Assembly (NCBI GenBank): GCA_964493985.1
Contig: CAZBQL010000009.1
Coordinates: 1 to 48,429, forward strand
Source: MGML01 sp964493985
GTDB lineage: Bacteria; Chloroflexota; Dehalococcoidia; Dehalococcoidales; UBA2162
Reading direction: 5' to 3'
Length of the DNA: 48,429 nucleotides
The stretch's first letter is position 1. Each line of letters opens with the position of its first letter. A model generated the notes under the pieces. That model was not told the origin of the DNA and did not search any database. It saw only the letters and a program-made list of their open reading frames with translations. Below are positions 16,374 through 25,886 of this stretch, in pieces. The translations under genes and the position numbers were made by a program.

Positions 16374-17147
16374 TTGACGTATTCAATCGCCGTCGCCGGT
16401 AAAGGCGGCACAGGTAAGACATCGCTATCGAGTCTGATAATTCGATATCTTCAGAACAAGGGGACGGGACCGATCCTGGCGATCGATGCCGATCCCAATG
16501 CAAACCTGGCGGATAGTCTCGGTCTAAAGGTTGACATAACTATAGGATCAATAATCGCTTCATTTAATGGCGAGAAGATTAATATTCCACCTGGGATGAC
16601 CAAGGAAGCATACCTTGAAATAAAACTTAACGGGGCAATCACGGAAAGTAAGGGACTGGACCTTATCACGATGGGACGAGGTGAAGGTCCCGAGTGTTAC
16701 TGTTATCCGAACGCTTTATTAAGGAAATTCGCCGACGATTTGTCCGGGAATTATTCCTACGTTGTGTTGGATAACGAAGCTGGTATGGAACACCTCAGCC
16801 GGAGAACCACCCAGAATATCGATGTTTTGTTCATAGTATCAGACCATTCGGTCAAGGGTGTCAGGACTATTGCCAGGATCAGAGACCTGGTATCGGAATT
16901 AAAACTGGTAATTGGCAAACAGGTAGTGATAATTAATTCTGTACAGGATGAACTGGCTCCTCGGGTACGAGAAGAACTCGAATCACTTGGTATAGACTCT
17001 CCGGTAATCATCCCCAGAGATGAAGAAATCTACCAGTACGACCTTGAAGGCAGACCGCTTGTGGAACTGCCGGATGATTCTGAAGCCGTAATGACTATAA
17101 ATAATTTAATGGATGAAATCCTCTCTGCCGGAAAGGTTGGAGTTTAA
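16374..17147 (+). CDS. cooC: CooC-type nickel-insertion ATPase (second copy)
   Basis: The 257-aa protein starts at a TTG (16374) behind GGAGGA. It has the same P-loop family signature (AGKGGTGKT, residues 8-16), IDADPNANLA and a CXC nickel site in ECYCYP (Cys108, Cys110). It is clearly divergent from the first copy, so this is not a recent tandem duplication. Having two CooC homologues around fhs fits separate nickel delivery to CODH and ACS (CooC and AcsF roles). Which copy serves which enzyme cannot be decided from sequence alone. Confidence 0.92.
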   Translation: MTYSIAVAGKGGTGKTSLSSLIIRYLQNKGTGPILAIDADPNANLADSLGLKVDITIGSIIASFNGEKINIPPGMTKEAYLEIKLNGAITESKGLDLITMGRGEGPECYCYPNALLRKFADDLSGNYSYVVLDNEAGMEHLSRRTTQNIDVLFIVSDHSVKGVRTIARIRDLVSELKLVIGKQVVIINSVQDELAPRVREELESLGIDSPVIIPRDEEIYQYDLEGRPLVELPDDSEAVMTINNLMDEILSAGKVGV

Positions 17148-17169
17148 ATAAACAGGAGGAGGAACACAC

Positions 17170-18057
17170 ATGACAGCAGAATTGATCAAAGGGGCTCAGG
17201 TAGCCAAGGAAATTAGAGAAGAACTCAAGCAGGAAATAGCTGAATTAAAAGAGAAGCATAACGTGGTACCCGGCCTGGTGACAGTACTGGTTGGAGCTGA
17301 TCCTGCCTCTCAGGTATATGTAGGCTCTAAAGAGAAAACATCCCAGGAACTGGGTATTTACTCGGAGAGGTATGATCTTCCTGAGGAAACAACACAGGAA
17401 GAGCTTATGGCTCTTATAGATAAACTCAACAAGGATCCAAAGATCAATGGTATCCTCGTACAGCTACCATTACCGAAACATCTCAATGAGGACGAAGTAC
17501 TTTATGCTATCAATCCCGATAAAGACGTCGATGGTTTCCACCCGGTGAATGTTGGTAAGTTGATGATAGGCGAACCCAATTATCTTCCCTGTACGCCGGC
17601 TGGAATACAGCAGTTATTAATCCGTTCCGGTACGCAGATCGAAGGGGCTGAAGTTGTGGTGGTAGGCAGAAGCAACATTGTCGGTAAACCTATCGCAAAT
17701 ATATTACTGCAAAAAGCTCCTGGCGCAAATGCAACGGTTACCGTTGTCCATACCAGGACGAGGGATATGGCTTTCCATACTAAACGGGCCGATATTCTCA
17801 TTGTAGCAGCGGGTGTAGCCAATTATATTACTGCAGACATGGTAAAAGAAGGCGCGGTAGTGATCGATGTTGGTGTCAATGAGATTGGTAAAACTGCAGA
17901 AGGTAAGAGAATTCTTGCCGGTGATGTAGACTTTGAAACAGTAAAAGAAAAAGCGAGTAAAATTACACCGGTCCCCGGTGGTGTCGGGCCGATGACGATA
18001 ACTATGCTTATGATGAACACCGTGAAAGCGGCAAAATTAGCTGCCGGAATACAATAG
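17170..18057 (+). CDS. folD: Bifunctional methylene-THF dehydrogenase/methenyl-THF cyclohydrolase
   Basis: FolD (295 aa) converts 10-formyl-THF to methenyl-THF and then reduces it to methylene-THF with NAD(P)H. The N-terminal catalytic region has YVGSKEKTSQELGI with the active-site Lys, GILVQLPLPKHL and DVDGFHPVNVG. The Rossmann domain has VVVVGRSNIVGKPIA, and the signature PVPGGVGPMT lies near the end. Cofactor preference is not evident. GGAGGAGG precedes the start. It follows the second cooC by about 20 bases within the operon. Confidence 0.97.
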   Translation: MTAELIKGAQVAKEIREELKQEIAELKEKHNVVPGLVTVLVGADPASQVYVGSKEKTSQELGIYSERYDLPEETTQEELMALIDKLNKDPKINGILVQLPLPKHLNEDEVLYAINPDKDVDGFHPVNVGKLMIGEPNYLPCTPAGIQQLLIRSGTQIEGAEVVVVGRSNIVGKPIANILLQKAPGANATVTVVHTRTRDMAFHTKRADILIVAAGVANYITADMVKEGAVVIDVGVNEIGKTAEGKRILAGDVDFETVKEKASKITPVPGGVGPMTITMLMMNTVKAAKLAAGIQ

Positions 18058-18073
18058 AAAGGAGGGACCTGTT

Positions 18074-18292
18074 ATGGACTACAAAGTTACCAAAGTCAAG
18101 GCTCCCGGAAGAGATGAAGTGGAGCTTCTGGGTGAAACATTCGAAAAGGGAATGCCGGAAAGTGTCGAACTCGGATACTGGAGACAGAAACTGGAGTCCA
18201 GGGAAGATAAGCTAAAATATCTAAAAACCGGCGAGAGATACTGGTACAGCGATGATTGGTACGGGAGCGAGAAGAGAAAAAACCCGGCGTAA
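18074..18292 (+). CDS. Small hypothetical protein inside the Wood-Ljungdahl operon (72 aa)
   Basis: I do not recognise this protein. It is charged, with no Cys and no membrane segment. It opens MDYKVTKVKAPGRDEVELLG, has a central amphipathic helix (VELGYWRQKLESREDKLKYL) and an aromatic tail (ERYWYSDDWYGSE). A very strong ribosome site (AAAGGAGGG) and tight spacing, 16 bases after folD and about 50 before acsD, make it a real gene. Its position suggests a small accessory or structural subunit tied to FolD or the corrinoid protein; that is inference. Confidence 0.8.
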   Translation: MDYKVTKVKAPGRDEVELLGETFEKGMPESVELGYWRQKLESREDKLKYLKTGERYWYSDDWYGSEKRKNPA

Positions 18293-18344
18293 AATCTTCA
18301 AGTAAACTCCCACGAAATAGCAGGTTTTTTTAAGGGAGGTAAAC

Positions 18345-19292
18345 ATGGCAGTAGAGATTCCTAAAACCTCGTACAGCGGAAAAATTAAACCGATAACTCT
18401 TGGGAAGGGTAATAACGCCATCACCGTAGGAGGAGAGACTTCCTATCCGTTTTACCTTTACGAGGGTGAGATGCCCCATCTCCCCAGGATAGCTATGGAA
18501 GTCTGGGACTCTCCGCCAGATGAATGGGCGGAAGCGGCACTCGAACCCTTCGAAGGTGTTACCGATGATCCGGTCGCATGGGCAAAGAAATGTATCGATG
18601 ATTACGGTGCTGAGATGATTGCCCTCGAGATGATAAGTACTGATCCAAATGGAATGGATCGTTCTCCTGAAGAAGCCGCGGCAATAATTAAAAAGGTATC
18701 GGATGCTATCGACGTACCACTGATAGTCTGGGGCACGGCCGATCATGATAAAGATACCGAAGTACTGAGGCAGGCGGCAGAACTGGTACAGGATAAGCGT
18801 CTAATTATGGGTCCCGTAGAGGAAGGAGATTATAAACGGATCGGTGCCGCAGCACTCGCTTATAATCATACCGTGATTTCCTCTAGCCCAATAGATATTA
18901 ATCTGGCAAAACAATTGAACATACTTCTGGGTAATCTGGGAGTGCCCGATGCTTCTATTATTATCGATCCGACAGTAAGTGGTATCGGTTATGGTATTGA
19001 GTACTGTTATTCAGTCATGGAAAGAATGAGAATGGCAGGGCTAACCCAGCAGGACGATAAACTACAATTCCCTATAATCTGTAATATATCCAAAGAGGTT
19101 TGGAAAACAAAAGAGGCGAAACAACCGGAGTCCGAAGACCCGACACTCGGTAATGCCGGGAAGAGGGGAATACTGATGGAAGCGATATCAGCGACTGCGT
19201 TATTACTGGCAGGAGCTGATGTCCTGATTATGAGACATCCGGAAGCAATAAAACTGATAAACGAAATGATTGCCGATTTATCGGCTTCATAG
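18345..19292 (+). CDS. acsD: Corrinoid iron-sulfur protein small subunit AcsD (CdhD)
   Basis: AcsD (315 aa) pairs with AcsC to form the corrinoid protein that carries the methyl group from methyl-THF to ACS. It has a TIM-barrel fold. Typical stretches are NAITVGGETSYPFYLYEGEMP at the N-terminus, LIVWGTADHDKDTEVL in the middle, and DPTVSGIGYGIEYCYSVMER toward the C-terminus. GGGAGG precedes the ATG. Its partner acsC is three genes downstream, the order being acsD, CODH, ACS, acsC, acsE. Confidence 0.95.
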   Translation: MAVEIPKTSYSGKIKPITLGKGNNAITVGGETSYPFYLYEGEMPHLPRIAMEVWDSPPDEWAEAALEPFEGVTDDPVAWAKKCIDDYGAEMIALEMISTDPNGMDRSPEEAAAIIKKVSDAIDVPLIVWGTADHDKDTEVLRQAAELVQDKRLIMGPVEEGDYKRIGAAALAYNHTVISSSPIDINLAKQLNILLGNLGVPDASIIIDPTVSGIGYGIEYCYSVMERMRMAGLTQQDDKLQFPIICNISKEVWKTKEAKQPESEDPTLGNAGKRGILMEAISATALLLAGADVLIMRHPEAIKLINEMIADLSAS

Positions 19293-19314
19293 AATATTGG
19301 GAGGTTGGTATCAT

Positions 19315-21282
19315 ATGGAAGAAAATGATGCAAGAAGTATTGATAAAGGAACTCTTGAACTATTAGAGAAGGCGGCTATGGATGGGGTCAATACCGCATT
19401 TGACAGAGCTGATGCGATGAAGCCGTGTCCGATAGGTGCGGTCGGCAGTTGCTGCAAGCACTGTGGAATGGGTCCATGCCGGGTTCCCCTGGCTAAAGGC
19501 AAAGAAGAGACCCCTGAAGAAAAACAGAAAAGACGAGGGATTTGCGGGGCTACCGCTGAAACAATCGCGGCTCGTAACTTCATCCGGATGGTGGCTGGAG
19601 GAGCGGCCGCACATTCCGATCATGGTCGGGGCGTAGCTGAGCTGTTTGTCGCAGTGGCAAAAGGTGAAGCACCTGGATATGAAATCAAAGATGAACAGAA
19701 ATTACTCCAGTTAGCCCTCGACTGGGGCGTTGAAATTGGTGAACGTACTAATAATGAAATTGCCGGAGACATTGGCAGAATAGCACTTGAAGAGTTTGGC
19801 AAACAGGAAGGCGAAATCATTACAACCAGCAAAGCTCCTTTGAAACGCCAGGAAATCTGGAGAAAACAAGGTGTAATGCCGAGAGGTATCGATAGAGAGA
19901 TTGTTGAAATTATGCACCGTACTCACATCGGTGTCGACCAGGATTATGAAAATCTGCTTAAACAGGGAGTACGGGCATCTATCGCCGATGGATGGGGTGG
20001 AAGTATGATTGCCACCGAACTTCAGGACATACTTTTCGGTACTCCGTCACCTGTACTTGGTACGGCAAACCTGGGTGTTTTAAAAGCGGATGAGGTTAAC
20101 ATCATCATTCACGGTCATGAACCTTTGCTGTCAGAAATGATCGTATCGGTTGCCCAGGAGCCGGAGATGGTGGAACTGGCAAAATCAAAGGGAGCCAATG
20201 GTATCAACCTGTCAGGCATGTGCTGCACCGCCAATGAGATATTAATGCGGCATGGCGTGGGGATAGCCGGGAACTTCCTCCAGCAGGAACTGGCCATAGT
20301 AACCGGCGCCGTCGATGCAATGGTAGTTGACGTGCAGTGTATTATGCAGTCTATTGCTACCGTAGCCGAGTGCTATCATACCAAGATTATCACCACTGCG
20401 GCGAAAGCCAAGATTCCGGGAGCATTACACATAGAATTCAACGAGCATGATGCGCTTACATCCGCGCGTGCAATCGTGAAAGCAGCTATTGAGAACTATC
20501 CGAATCGAAAAGGAAACATTCATATACCTGACAATAAGACAGAACAGATAGCCGGATTCAGTCACGAGACCATCAACTACCAGCTTGGTGGGATGTTCCG
20601 GGCTTCTTACAGACCGCTTAACGATAATATTATTAACGGTAGAATCAGGGGAGTTGCCGGTGTTGTAGGTTGTAATAATGCTCGAACCAAGCACAATGCA
20701 GGGCATATAGAGATGGTAAAGGAACTTATCAAGAATGACGTTCTCGTTATCACTACCGGCTGCAACGCAATAGCTTGTGCAGAAGCCGGATTACTGGTTC
20801 CTGAAGCGGCAAAGGAATATGCCGGCGAAGGCCTCGCTGAAGTATGTGAAACAGTAGGTCTTCCGCCTGTAATTCACATGGGTTCATGTGTTGATAACAG
20901 CCGCATCCTGATAGCGGCTACTGCCATGGTGAAGGATGGCGGACTGGGTGATGATATTTCCGACCTTCCGGTAGCCGGCGCTGCTCCGGAATGGATGAGT
21001 GAAAAAGCTATATCTATCGGTCAGTATTTTGTAGCCTCGGGTGTTTACACGGTATTCGGTGTGACCTGGCCGACCTCCGGTAGCAAAGAAGTGACAGACT
21101 TCCTGTTCAAAGATATGGAAGAGCTGTACGGAGGAATGTGGGATTTTGAACCTGACCCGATAAAGGCTGCACAAATGATGATTGCGCACATTGATAAAAA
21201 GCGTGCCGCGCTGGGAATCGATAAAGCCAGGGAAAGAGTGCTTTATGACATGGAAATGCGCCGCGAACTGGATAAGGTGTAA
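19315..21282 (+). CDS. acsA: Anaerobic Ni-Fe carbon monoxide dehydrogenase catalytic subunit
   Basis: This subunit reduces CO2 to CO and hands CO to ACS through a tunnel. The start at 19315 (655 aa) is chosen from GGGAGG upstream; an earlier in-frame ATG at 19270 lies inside acsD. D- and B-cluster cysteines are visible: Cys38 and Cys46, then Cys47, Cys50, Cys55 and Cys77. C-cluster ligands appear in IIIHGHEP (His), GINLSGMCCTA, VDVQCIMQS, VVGCNNARTKHN, ITTGCNAIACAE and HMGSCVDNSR. All clusters look intact, so the enzyme should be active. It is paired with acsB 39 bases downstream and with the cooC maturases upstream. Confidence 0.97.
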   Translation: MEENDARSIDKGTLELLEKAAMDGVNTAFDRADAMKPCPIGAVGSCCKHCGMGPCRVPLAKGKEETPEEKQKRRGICGATAETIAARNFIRMVAGGAAAHSDHGRGVAELFVAVAKGEAPGYEIKDEQKLLQLALDWGVEIGERTNNEIAGDIGRIALEEFGKQEGEIITTSKAPLKRQEIWRKQGVMPRGIDREIVEIMHRTHIGVDQDYENLLKQGVRASIADGWGGSMIATELQDILFGTPSPVLGTANLGVLKADEVNIIIHGHEPLLSEMIVSVAQEPEMVELAKSKGANGINLSGMCCTANEILMRHGVGIAGNFLQQELAIVTGAVDAMVVDVQCIMQSIATVAECYHTKIITTAAKAKIPGALHIEFNEHDALTSARAIVKAAIENYPNRKGNIHIPDNKTEQIAGFSHETINYQLGGMFRASYRPLNDNIINGRIRGVAGVVGCNNARTKHNAGHIEMVKELIKNDVLVITTGCNAIACAEAGLLVPEAAKEYAGEGLAEVCETVGLPPVIHMGSCVDNSRILIAATAMVKDGGLGDDISDLPVAGAAPEWMSEKAISIGQYFVASGVYTVFGVTWPTSGSKEVTDFLFKDMEELYGGMWDFEPDPIKAAQMMIAHIDKKRAALGIDKARERVLYDMEMRRELDKV

Positions 21283-21321
21283 GTGTCATGAACGATAGTG
21301 AAATAACGGGAGGGCTGATAA

Positions 21322-23529
21322 ATGTCTAAAATAATAGCCTCAGCAGCAATCAGAGGAGCTCACAAGATTGTGAACGACTCTGATGAGAAATGGAAAAAAG
21401 CAATGGAGAAATACGGGGCAAATGAGCCTGTCGGTTTCCCCAATACAGCATACTATTTACCGATAATCTACGGAATGCTCGGTATTCCGGTGGAAAAACT
21501 CGGTGACATGGAGCAGGTCCTGAAGAGGTGTAAAGCAATACTTCCGCCGCCGGTAAGAGAAACACATCCGCTTCCTTATCTTGGTCCGACGCTGGACGCA
21601 GGAATGGCGACTTTGTTTGCCGAGGAATTGGCTGAAGCGATCCGATACCTGGAAGAACCGAATTTCTACACAAAGACGGAAGATATAACCGATGATAATA
21701 TCTGGCTTGGCGCTGCCGACGATATCATTCTCAGGAAGAGAGGTATCGAGTTTGTCGATGGTACGGCGCCGGGATTTGCGGCTATTCTGGGTGCAGCTCC
21801 TACAATTGAAATTGCCAAACAGATAGCCGAAGAACTCCAGCAGAAAAATCTCTACGTATTTATGTGTGGCGAATATAACGGTAAAAGATTCTCCGAACAA
21901 CTGATAGAAGCCGGCGTTCAGATAGGATGGCCTACGAGACTGGTGTCCTTTGGTCCGGATACGAGCGCCGCTGTATTTGCTATGGGTTTTGCTACTCGTG
22001 CTGCGATGTCATTCGGTGGTATAGAACCGGGTGAGTACAGAAAGATACTCATATACAATAAAGACCGCGTCTTTGCGTTCGCTCTCCCACTGGGTTACGT
22101 TACCGATGAGTGGTACGCGAATGCGGCTGGTGCAATCAACTGGGGCTTCCCGGTAATCGCAGATACGCCGATACCGGAAATACTGCCCACAGGAATCTGT
22201 ACGTACGAGCATGTCGTCTCTAATATCCCCCACGATGAGCTTGTCGCGAAAGCAGTTGAGGTTAGAGGACTTAAGGTTACCGTGGCTGATGTACCGGTAC
22301 CGGTCGCTTTCGGTGCCGCCTTCGAGGGTGAAAGAGTTCGAGGCGAGGATATCTACCTTGAGTGCGGCGGTGGCAGGACCCAGATGGTTGAATGGGTAAC
22401 GAGTAAGGCCATGGACGAGGTTGAAGATGGTCATGTCGAGGTAATCGGCAAGAACATTGCCGATATCGAACCCGGTTCCAAGTTGCCGATGGCTATATGC
22501 GTTGAAGTAGCCGGCAGAGAAATGCAGGAGGACTACGAGCCGATCCTGGAAAGGCAGATACATCACCTGCTTAACTACGCTCAGGGAGTAATGCATATAG
22601 GACAGCGCGACATTGCCTGGATTCGTGTTTCGAAGCAGGCTATCGAGAAAGGATTCGAACTTTCACATATCGGTGCGATTCTTCATGCCAAACTTCACCA
22701 GGACTTTGGCAGGATTTTCGATAAACTTCAGGTAAAAATATACACCGATGAAGACAAGGTAAAAGAGATAGTCGAGACTGCCAGGGAAGTTTATAATACA
22801 AGGGATGAGAGGATCGAAGGCATGACCGACGAAACGGTAGATACCTATTATTCCTGCACTTTATGCCAGTCCTTCGCTCCGAGTCATGTTTGCACCATAA
22901 GCCCTGAGAGGACGGGACTCTGCGGTTCATACAACTGGATGGACTGTAAAGCATCCTATGAAATTAATCCTACCGGACCTAACCAGCCGGTTGAAAAGGG
23001 TGAGATTATCGACCCGGTGATGGGGCAATGGAAAGGTGTGAATGAATTTATCTTCCAGGCATCACGCGGGAAGATTGACCATTATAATTTTTACAGTATA
23101 GTCAACGACCCCATGACCACCTGCGGGTGCTGTGAATGTATTGCAGCCGTGCTACCACTCTGTAACGGGGTGATGACGGTAAACCGTGAATACACCGGTG
23201 AGACGCCCTGCGGAATGAAATTTACCACACTTGCCGGTACTATCGGTGGTGGTCTGAGTACTCCGGGTTTCGTGGGACACGGAAAATACAATACAACTCA
23301 GAGAAAGTTCATCAACGGTGACGGAGGACTTCTCAGGATGGTCTGGATGCCCAAGAGCCTTAAAGAGGAAATTGGCGAAAGGATAAAAGCGCGGGGCGAA
23401 GAACTGGGGTATCCTGACCTGCTGGATATGATTGCAGACGAAGAAGTAGGGACTTCCGAAGAAGAGATACTTCCGTTCCTTGAGGAGAAAGGCCATCCTG
23501 CACTTACAATGGACCCGATACTCGGTTAA
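21322..23529 (+). CDS. acsB: CO-methylating acetyl-CoA synthase (bacterial type)
   Basis: ACS condenses CO, a methyl group from the corrinoid protein and CoA into acetyl-CoA. At 735 aa it is full length and includes the N-terminal CODH-binding domain that archaeal enzymes lack. A-cluster ligands are complete: Cys512, Cys515, Cys524 and Cys534 bind the 4Fe-4S cluster (CTLCQSFAPSHVC), and Cys601-Gly602-Cys603 holds the distal nickel. Spacing matches the Moorella enzyme offset by six residues. The ribosome site is GGAGG. A 10-bp perfect inverted repeat lies just downstream, between acsB and acsC. Confidence 0.98.
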   Translation: MSKIIASAAIRGAHKIVNDSDEKWKKAMEKYGANEPVGFPNTAYYLPIIYGMLGIPVEKLGDMEQVLKRCKAILPPPVRETHPLPYLGPTLDAGMATLFAEELAEAIRYLEEPNFYTKTEDITDDNIWLGAADDIILRKRGIEFVDGTAPGFAAILGAAPTIEIAKQIAEELQQKNLYVFMCGEYNGKRFSEQLIEAGVQIGWPTRLVSFGPDTSAAVFAMGFATRAAMSFGGIEPGEYRKILIYNKDRVFAFALPLGYVTDEWYANAAGAINWGFPVIADTPIPEILPTGICTYEHVVSNIPHDELVAKAVEVRGLKVTVADVPVPVAFGAAFEGERVRGEDIYLECGGGRTQMVEWVTSKAMDEVEDGHVEVIGKNIADIEPGSKLPMAICVEVAGREMQEDYEPILERQIHHLLNYAQGVMHIGQRDIAWIRVSKQAIEKGFELSHIGAILHAKLHQDFGRIFDKLQVKIYTDEDKVKEIVETAREVYNTRDERIEGMTDETVDTYYSCTLCQSFAPSHVCTISPERTGLCGSYNWMDCKASYEINPTGPNQPVEKGEIIDPVMGQWKGVNEFIFQASRGKIDHYNFYSIVNDPMTTCGCCECIAAVLPLCNGVMTVNREYTGETPCGMKFTTLAGTIGGGLSTPGFVGHGKYNTTQRKFINGDGGLLRMVWMPKSLKEEIGERIKARGEELGYPDLLDMIADEEVGTSEEEILPFLEEKGHPALTMDPILG

Positions 23530-23540
23530 TGAATAATATA

Positions 23541-23574
23541 CCTGGAGGTGTTCGAGTAATCCGGCACCTCCAGG
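23541..23574 (+). repeat. Intercistronic hairpin between acsB and acsC
   Basis: CCTGGAGGTG (23541-23550) and CACCTCCAGG (23565-23574) are perfect complements with a 14-nt loop and no T-run after them. It is more likely an RNA processing or stability element than a terminator, because four pathway genes follow on the same strand. Confidence 0.65.
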
Positions 23575-23604
23575 CCCGAAAATACTTGGGAATGGAGTGA
23601 ACAA

Positions 23605-24951
23605 ATGGCACTTACTGGAATACAGATATTTAAGTTACTGCCCAAGACAAACTGCAAGGAATGCGGAGTGCCGACCTGTCTTGCTTTTGCCATGAGTCTG
23701 GCTGCAGGTAAAGCAGAACTCTCAGCCTGCCCGTACGTTTCTGACGAGGCTAAAGAAGCACTTTCAGAAGCATCGGCTCCTCCTATCAGGCCGGTTACCA
23801 TCGGCGTAGGTGATAATGCCGTCAAAGTCGGTGGAGAGACCGTAATGTTCCGCCATGAGAAACGGTTCGAGAATCCTCCCGGCATCGCGATCACCGTTGG
23901 TACAGGAATGGATGACGCGGAGATAGATGCCAGACTGAAGAAATTTAAAGAGCTTCAGTATGAAAGGGTTGGCCTTCTACTCCGGGCAGAACTGGTGGCG
24001 GTCAAAGATGAGTCCGGAGACGCTGCCCGGTTTGAAGCGGTAATAGGGAAAGTGACCCAGGGCAGTGATGCCGGTATTATCTTAATGAGTGATAATGTTG
24101 ATGTTCTGACTGCCGGTGTTAAAGCCTGCGCTGATAAGAAACCGCTTATCTATGCAGCAACGGGTGATAACGTTGATGCGGTTGCTGCCCTTGCTAAGGA
24201 TAATTCCTGTCCTGTCGTTGCCAAAGGTGGCAACCTTGACGAGGTAGCGGAACTGACCGAGAAGCTGGTAGCTGCCGGGGTAAATGATATAGTAATCGAT
24301 ACCGGAGCCAAAGCTGTAAAACAGTTATTCCAGGACCAGTTGATTATCAGAGGTGCAGCTTTAGTTAATAAATACAAACCACTGGGATATCCGACCATCG
24401 CTATTCCGGCTGAAATAACCGATGATCCGATGAAAGAGGCCGTTATAGCCGGAATGTTGATTGCGAAATATGCGGGTATTATAGTTCTCTCAGATTTCCA
24501 GGGTGAAAGCCTATTCCCGTTACTCGTGGAAAGACTCAATGTTTATACCGACCCGCAACGACCGCTGGCTACAACCCAGGGTATTTATGAAATCAATAAT
24601 CCCAATGAAAATTCACCGGTACTTCTTACCAGTAACTTCTCACTTACCTATTTCATCGTATCGGGTGAAATCGAGGGTAGCAAGGTACCGAGTTATCTTA
24701 TCGTAATGGATACCGAGGGACTTTCGGTAATGACTGCCTGGGCGGCCGGCAAGTTCGTTGCCGATGCTATAGGTCCGTTTATCAAGAAGTGCGGTATCAT
24801 CGATAAGGTGAAACACCGGAAACTGATAATACCAGGTTACGCTGCAGCAGAGAGCGGCGGACTCGAAGAGGAACTCCCGGACTGGGAAATACTCATCGGT
24901 CCCAGAGAAGGTTCTCATATACCTGCATATCTTAAAGCATGGACACCATAA
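23605..24951 (+). CDS. acsC: Corrinoid iron-sulfur protein large subunit AcsC (CdhE)
   Basis: AcsC (448 aa) holds the low-potential 4Fe-4S cluster that reactivates the corrinoid and, with AcsD, transfers the methyl group to ACS. Cluster ligands are Cys17, Cys20, Cys25 and Cys42 (TNCKECGVPTC then SAC), exactly the spacing of the known family. A TIM-barrel follows, and a C-terminal corrinoid-binding region includes NFSLTYFIVSGEIE and the tail after residue 320. It begins about 75 bases after acsB, past a strong hairpin, and is followed 10 bases later by acsE. Confidence 0.97.
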   Translation: MALTGIQIFKLLPKTNCKECGVPTCLAFAMSLAAGKAELSACPYVSDEAKEALSEASAPPIRPVTIGVGDNAVKVGGETVMFRHEKRFENPPGIAITVGTGMDDAEIDARLKKFKELQYERVGLLLRAELVAVKDESGDAARFEAVIGKVTQGSDAGIILMSDNVDVLTAGVKACADKKPLIYAATGDNVDAVAALAKDNSCPVVAKGGNLDEVAELTEKLVAAGVNDIVIDTGAKAVKQLFQDQLIIRGAALVNKYKPLGYPTIAIPAEITDDPMKEAVIAGMLIAKYAGIIVLSDFQGESLFPLLVERLNVYTDPQRPLATTQGIYEINNPNENSPVLLTSNFSLTYFIVSGEIEGSKVPSYLIVMDTEGLSVMTAWAAGKFVADAIGPFIKKCGIIDKVKHRKLIIPGYAAAESGGLEEELPDWEILIGPREGSHIPAYLKAWTP

Positions 24952-24961
24952 GGAGGATAAA

Positions 24962-25840
24962 ATGATCCTTGTTGCAGAAAGTCTGAATATAATGTCACAG
25001 ACAATAGGACCGGCGATACGTGAGAGAAACGCTGGACCTGTCCAGGAAATGGCTAAAGCTCAGGCTGAGCACGGTGCCGATTACCTGGATATTAACATCG
25101 GTCCTGCCAGGAGAAATGGTGATGAGATGATGGAATGGGTTGTTAATACCGTCCAGGAAGTTACCGACCTTCCTCTGTCTCTGGATACAACCAATCCTGT
25201 CGCTATGGAAGCCGGTCTGAAAGCAAGCAAGAATCCGGTACTTATTAATTCCATTTCACTACAGCCCGACAGGCTTGAAGCGGAGCTGCCGATGGTTTCT
25301 AAATACAATGCCGACATGATAGGACTACTGTGGGGTGTCGATGGAATGCCCCGGGATGCCAACGAACGGTGTATGCACGCTGTAGATATCGTTTACCGGG
25401 CGAGTGAACTTGGTATCGAACCGGAAAGAATATGGATCGACCCGATAGCAAGTCCGGTATCGGTTGAAATCAACCAGGTGAAAGCATGCGTTGAGTTTAT
25501 GACAATGCTTGCCGATGTTGCTCCGGGCTGTAAATCGATTGTTGGTCTGTCCAACGTTTCAAATGGTACTCCGGCAGAACTGAGAGGTATGCTAAACCGT
25601 ACATATATGATAATGCTGGGAAGGTACGGTCTATATTCGGCGATAGTCGATGTATTTGACGAGGAACTGGTAAAGATAGCAAAAGGGCAGATGCCGGAGA
25701 TCGTTGATGTAGTATATAAAGCAATGGACGGTGAAATAACCGATATTTCATCGCTCAGTAAAAAAGAAGCTCAGTATGTGAAGACGGTACGGGTTCTTAA
25801 CGGAGAATCCCTGTATTCACACTCCTGGCTCGAGATATAG
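24962..25840 (+). CDS. acsE: Methyl-THF:corrinoid iron-sulfur protein methyltransferase
   Basis: AcsE moves the methyl group from methyl-THF to the cobalt of AcsCD. The 292-aa protein is a pterin-binding TIM barrel with DYLDINIGPARRNGDEMMEW, LSLDTTNPVAMEAGL, PVLINSIS, WIDPIASPVSVE and the late SIVGLSNVSNGTP signature. It is about 30 residues longer than the Moorella protein, mainly at the C-terminus (about 262-292). The ribosome site AGGAGG overlaps the 10-base gap after acsC. The hydrogenase pair follows it directly. Confidence 0.94.
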   Translation: MILVAESLNIMSQTIGPAIRERNAGPVQEMAKAQAEHGADYLDINIGPARRNGDEMMEWVVNTVQEVTDLPLSLDTTNPVAMEAGLKASKNPVLINSISLQPDRLEAELPMVSKYNADMIGLLWGVDGMPRDANERCMHAVDIVYRASELGIEPERIWIDPIASPVSVEINQVKACVEFMTMLADVAPGCKSIVGLSNVSNGTPAELRGMLNRTYMIMLGRYGLYSAIVDVFDEELVKIAKGQMPEIVDVVYKAMDGEITDISSLSKKEAQYVKTVRVLNGESLYSHSWLEI

Positions 25841-25886
25841 TTGAGTATTAACCATATCCTTAGTTAAGAAAGAAGAGGTGATTCTG

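Noticed and set aside
19270..19314. Upstream ATG of the CODH gene
   Set aside because: It lies inside acsD and has no ribosome site; GGGAGG points to the ATG at 19315.
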